DNA of 64,000 nt from Asanoa sp040676615 (GCF_040676615.1 NZ_JBFAPI010000012.1:1-64000); one strand, 5' to 3'. Positions 43,908 to 52,118 are shown, counted from the stretch's first letter. Notes: generated from the sequence alone by a model not told the origin. Made by a program: numbers and translations.

Positions 43908-43924
43908 TAGTCACGCTGTGACTA
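43908..43924. promoter_or_regulatory. 17-bp palindrome upstream of the collagen-like gene
   Basis: TAGTCAC-GCT-GTGACTA has perfect 7-bp arms and lies in an AT-richer gap between the ABC operon and the collagen-like gene. A TATAAC box at 43969-43974 lies 45 bases downstream, so the palindrome is well placed as an operator upstream of that promoter. Alternatively it could help to terminate the ABC operon. The binding protein is unknown. Confidence 0.45.
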
Positions 43925-44022
43925 CCTAGCGTGCGGAGTGGCGTCGACGGTCCTTGTGGATTCTTCGATATAACCGATTTGTCTCCAATGAGGAGAGATC
44001 TCGGATTTCATCGAGGAGAGTC

Positions 44023-44583
44023 GTGGAACCAGTTACCAAGCGGCGGGTGCGGCGCGCGCTCGGCGTGACCGGCGTGGCCGCCGCGGTCGTGTTGGCCCTC
44101 GACGGGTTCGCCGAGGCCCAGCCGCAAGCGGCCGGCACCATCTACGCGTGCGTCAACAACCGGACCGGCGACGTGCGCATCCCCAACCCGTTCAACGGCG
44201 GCGGCCAGCGCTGCGACAAGGGCGAGCGCTGGGTGGTGTGGAACGTGCGGGGCCTGCGCGGACCGCAGGGACCCCGCGGCGCTCCCGGACCGCGCGGCCC
44301 GGCGGGGCCGCCCGGCCTCACCGGCGGCCAGCCCTTCTCGAACAGCGGCACCATCCCGGCGGGCGCCTCGGACACGCCGGTCACCGTCAACTGCCCGACG
44401 GGAATGGTCGCCACCGGCGGCGGGTTCACGGAGAACAGCAACTTCGTGCGGGTGCTCGCCAGTCGGCCCGATCCGCAGTTCGGCGCCGGCCCTGTGACCG
44501 GCTGGGTAGCGAATTTCAGCAACTCGGCCGCCGTGCCGGGAACGGGCACCGTCCACGTCGTCTGCTACACCGCGCCGAGCTGA
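44023..44583 (+). CDS. Secreted protein with collagen-like Gly-X-Y segment
   Basis: Function unknown. The basic N-terminus and hydrophobic segment (about 14-30) look like a signal peptide with likely cleavage after AEA. A short domain follows with YACVNNRTGDVRI and RCDKGERWVVWN. Eight uninterrupted collagen-type triplets run from about 77 to 100 (GPQ GPR GAP GPR GPA GPP). The C-terminal domain (about 105-186) is beta-rich with cysteines in VNCPTGMVATGGGF and VVCYTAPS. GTG at 44023 has GAGGAG upstream. The frame is open from 43954. A strong terminator follows. Possibly a spore-coat or surface protein. Confidence 0.72.
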   Translation: MEPVTKRRVRRALGVTGVAAAVVLALDGFAEAQPQAAGTIYACVNNRTGDVRIPNPFNGGGQRCDKGERWVVWNVRGLRGPQGPRGAPGPRGPAGPPGLTGGQPFSNSGTIPAGASDTPVTVNCPTGMVATGGGFTENSNFVRVLASRPDPQFGAGPVTGWVANFSNSAAVPGTGTVHVVCYTAPS

Positions 44584-44599
44584 CCCTGGACACAAAACA

Positions 44600-44626
44600 G
44601 GGGACGCCACCACCGGTGGCGTCCCC
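44600..44626 (+). terminator. Strong terminator after the collagen-like gene
   Basis: A perfect 12-bp stem GGGGACGCCACC / GGTGGCGTCCCC with loop ACC starts 17 bases after the stop codon and is followed by TTGTCCTTCT. The stem is preceded by an A-rich stretch (ACAAAACA), so it might also work on the other strand. Confidence 0.85.
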
Positions 44627-44748
44627 TTGTCCTTCTCAACTATATCCGCGGGTCAAGCGAACCGAATCGGCCCGGGTGCTGATTTTCTGGCTCAGAACCG
44701 CCCATATGCTCGCCGGAGCCAATCCACGCACGGAACCCGGGGAGCATC

Positions 44749-47001
44749 GTGCCCGCAGGCAGGACGCAGGAAATCGCCGCCGAACAGAAGATTGTCGATC
44801 GGGTCTACGAACGGCTCGAGGAGTTGCGGGCGCAGGCCAGGGCGCTGGAGGGTGAGGGGCACGGCCGCGCGAGCGGCAGCAGCGTCGTCGGCCTGGTCGA
44901 GCGCGACGCGATCGTGCACCGGGCGGCCGTCCGGCTGCACGAGCTCGACACCGAGGAAGACGGTCTGGTGTTCGGCCGGCTCGACTTCGACGACGGGGAG
45001 ACCTACCACATCGGACGGTTGGGCGTCCGCGACGGTCACGAGCCGCTCCTGGTCGACTGGCGGGCACCGGCCGCCGCGCCGTTCTACCGCGCGACCGCCG
45101 GCGAGCCGCTCGGCGTGGTGCGCCGCCGGGTCATCTTCTGCCGCGGGCAGGCGGTGGTCGACCTCGACGACGACGTGCTCACCCCGGACCGGGTCGGCGA
45201 CCTGCGGGTGCTCGGCGAGGGCGCGCTGCTCGCCGCGCTGCGCCGTTCGCGCGGCCCGCACATGCGCGACATCGTCACCACCATCCAGCGCGAGCAGGAC
45301 GAGGCCATCCGCGCACCCGCCCGCGGCGTCACCCTGATCACCGGCGGGCCGGGCACCGGCAAGACCCAGGTCGCGCTGCACCGGGCGGCCTACCTGCTCT
45401 ACACCGACCGCGGCCGGTTCACCGGCGGCCGCATCCTGGTGGTCGGGCCGTCGACGGTGTTCACCAGCTACATCGGCCGGGTGCTGCCCTCGCTGGGCGA
45501 GGACAGCGTGCACCTGCGCGCGATCGGCGAACTCGTCGACGGCGTGACCGCCACCCGCCGCGACCGCGCGGAGATCGCCGCGATCAAGGGCAGCGAGCGC
45601 ATGTTCGACGTGCTGGTCGAGCTGATGTGGCAGACGCCGCCAACCGCACCGGACCGGCTCCGCCTGGTGTACGCCGGCCAGGTGCTCACCCTCGACGCGC
45701 GCGACCTGGCCGTGGCCCGCCGGCGGGTGCGGGCCCGGTGCGACAGAGCCGGCACGCCGCCCAACGGCGCCCGCCCGGAGGCCGTCGCCGCGCTGGTCGA
45801 CGCCCTCTGGACCAAGGTCGACGGGGCCCACCTCGACCGGGAGATGTTCGCCGACGAGGTCGCCGGGCGCGGCGAGTTCGAGCGGTTCCTGCGGGCCTGG
45901 TGGCCGCCGCTGACACCGCCGCTGGTGCTCTCCTGGCTGGCCGACCCGGCCCGGGTGGTCGGGGTCGACGACGCCGAGGCACTGGCCGGCTCCTACACCG
46001 GCGACTGGTCCGTCGACGACGTACCCCTGCTCGACGAACTGTCCGAACTGCTCGGTGCGCCGCCGAAGGCGCCGAAGGCACCCGCGCCGCAATGGCGACT
46101 GCGGGAGCTGACCAGCGACCTGCGGCTGGCCGAGACTTTCGTGCTGAGCTGCGGGCTGCGCGACGGATGGGAGCTGTACGCGCCCGGGCTCGCGACCCCG
46201 ATCGCGGTCGCCGGGCCGGCGATCGACAACGACGCCTACGGGGTCGCACAGCGCTGGGCCGAAGCGATCATCCTGCGCGAGGGGCACCGGGTGGTCGGCT
46301 GGCGGGACGGCTTCGACCCGCACGGCGAAGATGGCTACGTGCCGGTGCTGGCCGACCCGTTGCCGGTCGACGAGCCCGACGACGCTCCTGTGGAGGACCA
46401 CTATCTGCACGTGATCCTCGACGAGGCGCAGGACCTGTCGCCGATGGAGTGCCGGATGATCGCGCGGCGCGCGGCGTACGCGTCGATGACGGTCGTCGGT
46501 GACCTCGGCCAGGCCACCCACCCGCTGGCCGGCGACTCGTGGGCGGAACTGCTGGCCCGGCTGGGCAAGCGCGAGGTGCGGGCGTTGGACCTGCATACCG
46601 GCTACCGGGTGCCGCAACGGATCGCCGACTACGCGGCCAAGGCGCTCACGCCGGGCATCGAGCCGACCCGGTCCTACCAGCCCGGCGGCACGCTGTCGGT
46701 GCGCCGGGTCGACGACCTCGCCGCCGCGGCGCGGGACGCCGTCGCCGAAGCACCGGCCGGCGCGACGGTCGCGGTCATCGCGGCCGACGACCTGGCCGGC
46801 TCGCTCGACCTGCCGGGGGTCACCGTGCTGCCGGCCAGCCTGGTCAAGGGCCTCGAGTTCGACCACGTGGTCGTCGTGGAGCCGGCCGCCATCGTGGCGG
46901 CCGAACCCCGCGGCCTGAACCGGCTGTATGTTGCCCTGACCCGCGCGGTCGCCGGCCTGGTGGTGCTGCACCGGGCACCGCTGCCGGCCGAGCTGAGCTA
47001 G
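44749..47001 (+). CDS. helD: HelD-type UvrD/Rep-like ATPase (RNA polymerase recycling factor)
   Basis: Superfamily 1 motor related to HelD, which removes stalled RNA polymerase from DNA. The N-terminal coiled-coil (about 10-65, ERLEELRAQARALEGEG) corresponds to the arm inserted in the polymerase secondary channel. Walker A GGPGTGKT is at about 199-206, Walker B is LHVILDEAQDLSP (about 560), motif IV-VI are represented by LHTGYRVPQRIADYA and LNRLYVALTRAVAGLVV. It has 750 residues. GTG at 44749 has GGGGAG upstream. Actinobacterial relatives (HelR) protect against rifamycins. The rifamycin-associated element expected for those was not seen upstream. Confidence 0.85.
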   Translation: MPAGRTQEIAAEQKIVDRVYERLEELRAQARALEGEGHGRASGSSVVGLVERDAIVHRAAVRLHELDTEEDGLVFGRLDFDDGETYHIGRLGVRDGHEPLLVDWRAPAAAPFYRATAGEPLGVVRRRVIFCRGQAVVDLDDDVLTPDRVGDLRVLGEGALLAALRRSRGPHMRDIVTTIQREQDEAIRAPARGVTLITGGPGTGKTQVALHRAAYLLYTDRGRFTGGRILVVGPSTVFTSYIGRVLPSLGEDSVHLRAIGELVDGVTATRRDRAEIAAIKGSERMFDVLVELMWQTPPTAPDRLRLVYAGQVLTLDARDLAVARRRVRARCDRAGTPPNGARPEAVAALVDALWTKVDGAHLDREMFADEVAGRGEFERFLRAWWPPLTPPLVLSWLADPARVVGVDDAEALAGSYTGDWSVDDVPLLDELSELLGAPPKAPKAPAPQWRLRELTSDLRLAETFVLSCGLRDGWELYAPGLATPIAVAGPAIDNDAYGVAQRWAEAIILREGHRVVGWRDGFDPHGEDGYVPVLADPLPVDEPDDAPVEDHYLHVILDEAQDLSPMECRMIARRAAYASMTVVGDLGQATHPLAGDSWAELLARLGKREVRALDLHTGYRVPQRIADYAAKALTPGIEPTRSYQPGGTLSVRRVDDLAAAARDAVAEAPAGATVAVIAADDLAGSLDLPGVTVLPASLVKGLEFDHVVVVEPAAIVAAEPRGLNRLYVALTRAVAGLVVLHRAPLPAELS

Positions 47002-47483
47002 GGCTCGACCCGCTGCCGGGAGTCCAGGCCCTTGCCGTAGACGGGGTCGCGGCCCGGCACGTGCAGTTCGTGGCCGGTCGCGCGGGCCAGGTAGAGCCGC
47101 AGGTCGGCGGCGCTGTCGAGGTCGCCGGGCGTGAACGCCGTCACGCCCGGCGCCGGCCGCGCGAACGCCTCGGCGCAGCGCCGCGGCAACTCGTCGTCGG
47201 GAACCTGGGCGGCCACCGCGTCGACGTAGACCGCGCGCCCCTCCCCGATCGCGGCGGTCGAGTCGAAGATGACGAGGGCGACGTCGGGTCGCTCGGCGAC
47301 GTTGACCGAGTGGTGCGCCAGCGGCGACGACACCCAGTAGAACTCGCGGTAGCCGACGTGGGTGAAGTAGACCGGCGACACCCGCGGCCGGTGGTCGGGC
47401 CCGGTGGTGCCGAGCGTCAGATATTTGTTGCTGTCGATGACTCGCCGGGCCCGGTCGTTGAGTTCCTCGGCCGCCACAGGCAC
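46998..47483 (-). CDS. Pyridoxamine 5'-phosphate oxidase-like flavin-binding protein
   Basis: A 161-residue split-barrel protein of the PPOX/FMN-binding superfamily, with YLTLGTTGPDHRPRVSPVYF and REFYWVSSPLAHHSVNVAERPDVALVIFD typical of the fold. It could bind FMN, F420 or haem. The reaction is unknown. Its stop codon overlaps the helD stop on the opposite strand within the palindrome CTAG (46998-47001). It is followed upstream on the same strand by a CGNR regulator 37 bases away, so the two may be co-transcribed. Confidence 0.8.
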   Translation of the reverse strand: MPVAAEELNDRARRVIDSNKYLTLGTTGPDHRPRVSPVYFTHVGYREFYWVSSPLAHHSVNVAERPDVALVIFDSTAAIGEGRAVYVDAVAAQVPDDELPRRCAEAFARPAPGVTAFTPGDLDSAADLRLYLARATGHELHVPGRDPVYGKGLDSRQRVEP

Positions 47484-47520
47484 CCCTCCCGCATCAGAAG
47501 AGCAGCCATCGTCGCACGTT

Positions 47521-48111
47521 CTAGGAATGCTTGTGGGTGCGCTCGTAGTGGCGGGCCACCCGGGCGCGGTTGCCGCAGATGTTGGGGGTGCACCACTGGC
47601 GGCGGGTGGTCTCCGCGAGGAAGAGCATCGAGCAGTCGGGGCTGGCGCAGCGCCGCAGCCGGGCCAGCCGGGCCGGGTCGGCGAGCAACTCGATGGCGCC
47701 GCGGGCGGTGGCCGCGAGGGCCGCGTTGCCGCCCTGCTCGGTGTGCCAGCGGACCTCTTCGCGATAGGCGTCGCCGGCCGGGGCCAGCCGCAGGCTGGTC
47801 GGCACCGCCGAGGCGGCCGCGTTGACGTCGTCGAGCGAGCCAGGGTCGGGAGTGCGGTGCTCGAGATGGGCGTCGAACAGGTCGCGGATCGCGGTGCGGA
47901 GCCGCCGGGTGGCCGGGAGGTCGGGAACGGGACCGGCGGGCAGCCGGCCGGCCTGCAGGCGCCACCAGGCCTGTGCCGTCGCGGGGTCGGCGATCAGGTC
48001 GGTCGGCGGGTCGGTCACGAGCATCTTGGTGTCGACCAGGTCGAGCGCCACCAGCGGCTCGCCGCCCATCGGGAAGCCGGCGTGCTGCACGTCGGCCAGG
48101 CTTATGCTCAC
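47521..48111 (-). CDS. ABATE/CGNR zinc-finger transcriptional regulator
   Basis: A 196-residue DNA-binding regulator. An N-terminal ABATE (stress-induced) domain (about 10-145) is followed by a C-terminal CGNR zinc finger with C155, C160, C174 and C179 in RRCASPDC and WCTPNICGNRARVARHYERTH. GTG at 48111 is six bases after a TAAAGT box, implying a leaderless message. It is divergent from the DUF427 and SDR genes. The promoter region holds two exact copies of an 11-bp motif that could be its operators. The ligand is unknown. Confidence 0.85.
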   Translation of the reverse strand: MSISLADVQHAGFPMGGEPLVALDLVDTKMLVTDPPTDLIADPATAQAWWRLQAGRLPAGPVPDLPATRRLRTAIRDLFDAHLEHRTPDPGSLDDVNAAASAVPTSLRLAPAGDAYREEVRWHTEQGGNAALAATARGAIELLADPARLARLRRCASPDCSMLFLAETTRRQWCTPNICGNRARVARHYERTHKHS

Positions 48112-48120
48112 CGGCCAACT

Positions 48121-48207
48121 TTATCCATTAGGTGAGACGATCGCGAGTTTTCTCGAGAACCGGTTGCGCCCCGTAACTAATGCAAATAGCGTCGAGTTAT
48201 CCATTAG
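48121..48207. promoter_or_regulatory. Divergent promoter region with two copies of TTATCCATTAG
   Basis: The 11-bp motif TTATCCATTAG occurs exactly at 48121-48131 and 48197-48207, centres 76 bp apart. The first overlaps the -10 box of the CGNR gene (TAAAGT, minus strand, 48123-48118). The second covers the predicted start of the DUF427 transcript, whose promoter is TTGCGC (48164-48169), 17 bases, TAGCGT (48187-48192). Repression of both directions by one protein, most simply the CGNR regulator, is inferred. Confidence 0.55.
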
Positions 48208-48226
48208 CGCCGGAGGGAGATACCCG

Positions 48227-49090
48227 ATGGGACTCGGATGGCAGCAGGGCCCGCTCTCGGCCGAGCCGGCCGGCCGGTTCCTGACTCCCGATCCGCTGCC
48301 GCCGCGGCTGCTGTTCGCCGAGCCACTGCGCCGGCGGATGCGGGTGCGGTTCGGCGGCGACTGGATCGCCGACAGCGACGAGGTCGTGCTGCTGCACGAA
48401 CCGGCCCGCTATCCGGTGGCCTACTTCCCGCTGGCCGCGGTCGCGGGCGGCGTGCTGGAGCCGACCGAGCGGGTGACACCGCACCACGACCTGGGCCCGA
48501 CGGGCTGGTACACGGTGCACGGCGGCGACCAGTTCGCGCCCCGGGCCGCGTGGCGGTTCGTCGACCTCCCCGAGCACGCCGGCGAACTGCGCGATCGGGT
48601 GGCGTTCGCGTGGCGGGCGATGGACGCGTTCTTCGAGGAGGACGAGCGGATCGTCGGGCACGCCGCCGACCCCTACCACCGGATCGACATCCGGCGGACC
48701 TCGCGGCGGCTGATGGTGCGCGACGGCGACCGGGTGGTCGCCGACACGCGACGGCCGCTGGCGCTCTACGAGTCGGGCTTCGCGCCGCGCTGGTACGTGC
48801 CCCGCGCCGACGTCGACCCGGGCGCGCTCCACCCCGTCGAAGGGCAGACCTTCTGTCCCTACAAGGGGCTCGCCAGCTATTACGACATCGGCTCGCACCG
48901 CCGAGCGGCCTGGTCCTACCGCGAGGCCTGGCCGGAGGTGCGGCTCGTCGACGGGATGGTCTCGTTCGAGCCCGACCTGATCGAGGTGATGCTCGACGGC
49001 AAGCGGCTGGCCCTGGAACCGGGGCAGACCGTGATCCCGCACGGCGTCGACCGCGGCCTGGACCCGGCCGAGATCCTGAAGTCCACATAG
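48227..49090 (+). CDS. DUF427 domain-containing protein (two-domain)
   Basis: Uncharacterised cytoplasmic protein of 287 residues containing two related DUF427 units: the first about residues 35-130 (VRFGGDWIADSDEVVLLHEPARYPVAYFP) and the second about 150-245 (RRTSRRLMVRDGDRVVADTRRPLALYESG, RWYVPRADVD, TFCPYKGLASYYDI). The family often occurs in nucleotidyltransferase or redox contexts, but no activity is established here. ATG at 48227 has GGAGGG nine bases upstream. It is divergent from the CGNR regulator and 15 bases upstream of the SDR gene, so all three form a regulated module. Confidence 0.85.
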   Translation: MGLGWQQGPLSAEPAGRFLTPDPLPPRLLFAEPLRRRMRVRFGGDWIADSDEVVLLHEPARYPVAYFPLAAVAGGVLEPTERVTPHHDLGPTGWYTVHGGDQFAPRAAWRFVDLPEHAGELRDRVAFAWRAMDAFFEEDERIVGHAADPYHRIDIRRTSRRLMVRDGDRVVADTRRPLALYESGFAPRWYVPRADVDPGALHPVEGQTFCPYKGLASYYDIGSHRRAAWSYREAWPEVRLVDGMVSFEPDLIEVMLDGKRLALEPGQTVIPHGVDRGLDPAEILKST

Positions 49091-49105
49091 GAGAGGAGCA
49101 CGACC

Positions 49106-49822
49106 ATGACCGCCACCCTGAAGGAACGGACCGTCCTGGTGATCGGGCGGCCCGGCGGGATCGCCCGCGCCATCACCGTCGCCGTCCGCGACGCCGGCGG
49201 GTCCGTGGTCGCGGCCGGGCGGGACGCCGCCGCGCTCGCCGACGCCTACGACGACCCGGGCATCGTGCCCGAATCGGTCGACGTGACCGACGAGGCCAGC
49301 GTCACGGCACTGGCCGAGCGGCTGGGCGGCGTCGACCACGTCGTCTCCACCGCCTCGGCCCGGGCCCGTGGCGCCGTCGGCGACCTCGACCCCGACGTGG
49401 TGACACTGTCGCTGCGCACCAAGGCGGTCGGCGCGATCCTGCTGGCCAAGCACTTCGCGAGCCGGATGCCGGCCGACGGCTCGTTCCTGTTCTTCTCCGG
49501 CGCGACCGCGGTCAAGCCGGCCGCCGGCATGCTCGCCGTCGCGGCCACCAACGGCGCCGTCGACGCCGTCATCCGCTCGCTGTCGGTGGAACTCGCGCCG
49601 ATCCGGGTCAACGCGATCTCCCCCGGCACGGTCGACAGCGGCGCCTACGACGCGCTCGGCGCCGAGAGGAAGGCCGCGCTGTTCGCCACCCGGGGCGCGG
49701 CCAACCCGGCCCGCCGCGTGGGCACGCCGCAGGATGTGGCCGACGCCGCCGTCTTCGCCCTCACCAACACCTTCCTGACCGGGGTGTCGCTGGGCATCGA
49801 CGGCGGAGAGCCGCTGGTGTGA
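49106..49822 (+). CDS. SDR-fold protein lacking the usual catalytic Tyr/Lys
   Basis: A 238-residue short-chain dehydrogenase/reductase-like protein. The nucleotide-binding region reads VLVIGRPGGIARAITVAV (TGxxxGxG changed to GRPGGIA) and the C-terminal half keeps VNAISPGTVDSGAY and GVSLGIDGGEPLV. At the place where SDRs carry Y-x3-K, after the serine of FFSGATA, the sequence is AVAATNGAVDAVI, with neither Tyr nor Lys. It is probably a non-classical or inactive SDR. ATG at 49106 follows GGAGAGGAG. It is co-transcribed with the DUF427 gene. Confidence 0.82.
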   Translation: MTATLKERTVLVIGRPGGIARAITVAVRDAGGSVVAAGRDAAALADAYDDPGIVPESVDVTDEASVTALAERLGGVDHVVSTASARARGAVGDLDPDVVTLSLRTKAVGAILLAKHFASRMPADGSFLFFSGATAVKPAAGMLAVAATNGAVDAVIRSLSVELAPIRVNAISPGTVDSGAYDALGAERKAALFATRGAANPARRVGTPQDVADAAVFALTNTFLTGVSLGIDGGEPLV

Positions 49823-49959
49823 CATGTGTGACGAGAGGCGACTCCCGACCGGTCCGGCCGCGGTGACGCCGGCGGTCGGCCCGGTGCCGCCGGTATACCT
49901 CGGCCGGCCCGGGGAAGGCGGCTGGTGGCGCCGGCTGCTCCCGCGACGGAAGGATGACC

Positions 49960-51654
49960 ATGGCGACCCTGCTCTCGCTCAACGTCGGGATGCCGAAGAA
50001 CGTCCCGTGGCAGGGGCACACCGTCTACACCGGAGTGTGGAAGAGCCCGGTCGACGGGCGCCGGATGGTCCGCCGGCTCAACATCGACGGTGACGGCCAG
50101 GGCGACAAGAACGGCCACGGCGGTGAGATGCGGGCGGTGCTGGTCTACCAGACCGACTCGTACGCACACTGGGCGAAGCATTTCTCGAAGGACCTCGGCG
50201 GCTACGGCGCGTTCGGGGAGAACTTCACCGTCGACGGCCTGCCCGACGACGAGGTGCACATCGGTGACCGCTACCGGATCGGTGACGCCGAGTTCGAGGT
50301 CACCCAGCCGCGGGTCACCTGCTTCCGGGTCGGCCTGCGGCTCGGCGAGCCGCAACTGCCGGCGCTGCTGGTCGGCCACCACCGGCCCGGGTTCTACCTG
50401 CGGGTGATCACCGAGGGCGAGGTCGGCGCCGGCGACGAGATCGTCCGCACCCGGGTCGGCCCCCACGAGGTGTCGGTTGCCGAGATCGACGCCCTGCTCT
50501 ACCTGCCGCACCCCGACCACGGCCGGATCCGCGACGCGCTCGACATCCCGGCCCTCAGCCCCGGCTGGGTGGCGTCGTTCCACGAGGTGCTGGCCGGCGG
50601 CGGCGGGCTGGCGCCGATCCCGGTCGGGCAGGAGCCGGCGTGGCGCGGCTTCCGGCCGCTGCGGGTCGACCGCCTGGTCCCGGAGTCGGCGACCGTCACG
50701 TCGATCTACCTGGTGCCGACCGACGACCGCCCGCTACCACCGCCGAAGGCCGGCCAGTACCTGACGTTGCGGGTCGCACCCGCGGGCAGCCCCGCCCCGG
50801 TGCGGTCCTATTCGCTGTCCGACTCTGACCCGCGGGCCTACCGGATCAGCGTGAAGAGCGAGTCGCACGGCCTGGTCAGCCCCTACCTTCAGGCTTCCCT
50901 GGGCGTCGGCGCGACGCTCGACGTGGCCTCGGCCCGCGGCGAGTTCGTGCTCGCCGACGGCACCGACCCGATCCTGTTGATCTCGGGTGGGATCGGGGTG
51001 ACGCCGGTGCTGGCGATGCTCCACCGGCTGGCCGCCGACCACGATCCGCGCGAGATCTGGTGGATCCACACCACCCACGACCGGAGCCAGCACGCCTTCG
51101 TCGAGGAGGTGCACAATCTGCTGGCCAGCCTGCCGCACGCCCACGAGCACGTCTTCTACTCCGTGGAGAACCGGCTGACACCGGCCGCGCTCGCGGCGCT
51201 GAAACCGCCGCTGAACGCGGACGCCTACGTGTGCGGCCCGGAGTCCTTCATGGACGAGATCCGGGCCGGGCTGATCGACCAGGGCATGAAACCCGATCGG
51301 GTACGCACCGAACTGTTCGCCTCCCGCTCGGCGATCAACCCCGGCGTGACCGACGCGCAGCGGCGCAAGCCGCACCCGCCGGAGGGCCCGCCCGGCACCG
51401 GCCCGGCGGTCACCTTCGCCCGCAGCGGCCTGACCGTCCCGTGGAACGACGAGCGGGGCTCGCTGCTGGAACTGGCCGAGTCGTGCGACGTGCCGACCCG
51501 CTGGTCGTGCCGGACCGGCGTCTGCCACACCTGCGAGACCGCGCTGCTCTCCGGCGACATCGACTACGACCCGGACCCGCTGGAACCACCGGGCCCGGGT
51601 GACGCGTTGATCTGCTGCTCGCGCCCGAAGGACGCGGTGGTGCTCGACCTCTAG
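49960..51654 (+). CDS. MOSC domain fused to a ferredoxin reductase with plant-type 2Fe-2S
   Basis: A 564-residue multidomain oxidoreductase. The N-terminal MOSC domain (about 1-165) has the conserved cysteine in RVTCFRVG, which binds molybdenum cofactor in relatives such as YiiM. A linker precedes the FAD domain (about 235-335, RSYSLSDSDP), the NAD domain (about 340-465, LISGGIGVTPVLAML) and a C-terminal 2Fe-2S ferredoxin (SCRTGVCHTCE and a last Cys in ICCSRP). It may reduce N-hydroxylated or sulfoxide compounds, but this is inferred. ATG at 49960 fits GGAAGG six bases upstream better than the ATG at 49954. Its stop shares CTAG with ribH on the other strand. Confidence 0.88.
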   Translation: MATLLSLNVGMPKNVPWQGHTVYTGVWKSPVDGRRMVRRLNIDGDGQGDKNGHGGEMRAVLVYQTDSYAHWAKHFSKDLGGYGAFGENFTVDGLPDDEVHIGDRYRIGDAEFEVTQPRVTCFRVGLRLGEPQLPALLVGHHRPGFYLRVITEGEVGAGDEIVRTRVGPHEVSVAEIDALLYLPHPDHGRIRDALDIPALSPGWVASFHEVLAGGGGLAPIPVGQEPAWRGFRPLRVDRLVPESATVTSIYLVPTDDRPLPPPKAGQYLTLRVAPAGSPAPVRSYSLSDSDPRAYRISVKSESHGLVSPYLQASLGVGATLDVASARGEFVLADGTDPILLISGGIGVTPVLAMLHRLAADHDPREIWWIHTTHDRSQHAFVEEVHNLLASLPHAHEHVFYSVENRLTPAALAALKPPLNADAYVCGPESFMDEIRAGLIDQGMKPDRVRTELFASRSAINPGVTDAQRRKPHPPEGPPGTGPAVTFARSGLTVPWNDERGSLLELAESCDVPTRWSCRTGVCHTCETALLSGDIDYDPDPLEPPGPGDALICCSRPKDAVVLDL

Positions 51655-52118
51655 ATCGCGCGGATGGCCAGGGCGGCGTCGAGTGCGGCCAGGGTCGCGG
51701 CGTAGCCCTTGTCTTCCGCGGAGCCGGGCAGGCCGGCGCGGTCCTGGGCCTGCTCCAGCGTGTTGACGGTGAGCACGCCGTGCGCGACCGGCTTGCCCGA
51801 GTCGAGCGCGACCCGGGTCAGGCCCTCCGTCACCGACTGACACACGTAGTCGAAGTGGGCCGTCGAGCCCCGGATGACCACGCCCAGCGCGACGACGACG
51901 TCGTATTTGCGCGCCAGCGCCTGCGCGACCACCGGGATCTCCACCGAGCCGGCCACCCGGGCCACCGCCACGTCGGCCACCGCCGACGCCTTGGCCGCCG
52001 CCACCGCGCGGTCGACCATGTGGTCGGTCAGCTCGGCGTGCCAGCGGGCCGCCACGATGCCGACCGTCAGCCCCGAGGCGTCGACGGTGGCCACCGCGGG
52101 TTCGCCGAAACCAGCCAT
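51651..52118 (-). CDS. ribH: 6,7-dimethyl-8-ribityllumazine synthase
   Basis: Condenses the pyrimidine and the four-carbon phosphate to the lumazine precursor of riboflavin, usually as an icosahedral 60-mer. It has 155 residues with VGIVAARWHAELTDHM, ARVAGSVEIPVVAQALA, GVVIRGSTAHFDYVC and the KPVAHGVLTVNTLEQA segment. Last gene of the ribD-ribE-ribBA-ribH operon. The ATG overlaps the ribBA stop by one base (TGATG). In several other actinobacteria hisE follows here. In this genome a 12-kb block intervenes. Confidence 0.96.
   Translation of the reverse strand: MAGFGEPAVATVDASGLTVGIVAARWHAELTDHMVDRAVAAAKASAVADVAVARVAGSVEIPVVAQALARKYDVVVALGVVIRGSTAHFDYVCQSVTEGLTRVALDSGKPVAHGVLTVNTLEQAQDRAGLPGSAEDKGYAATLAALDAALAIRAI

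Noticed and set aside
44627..44748. Rifamycin-associated element before helD
   Set aside because: No 19-bp inverted repeat of that kind is visible by eye.
49823..49953. A molybdenum-cofactor riboswitch before the MOSC fusion gene
   Set aside because: The gap is GC-rich with several possible stems, but I could not match the conserved Moco-motif blocks, so no call is made. A covariance-model scan would decide.
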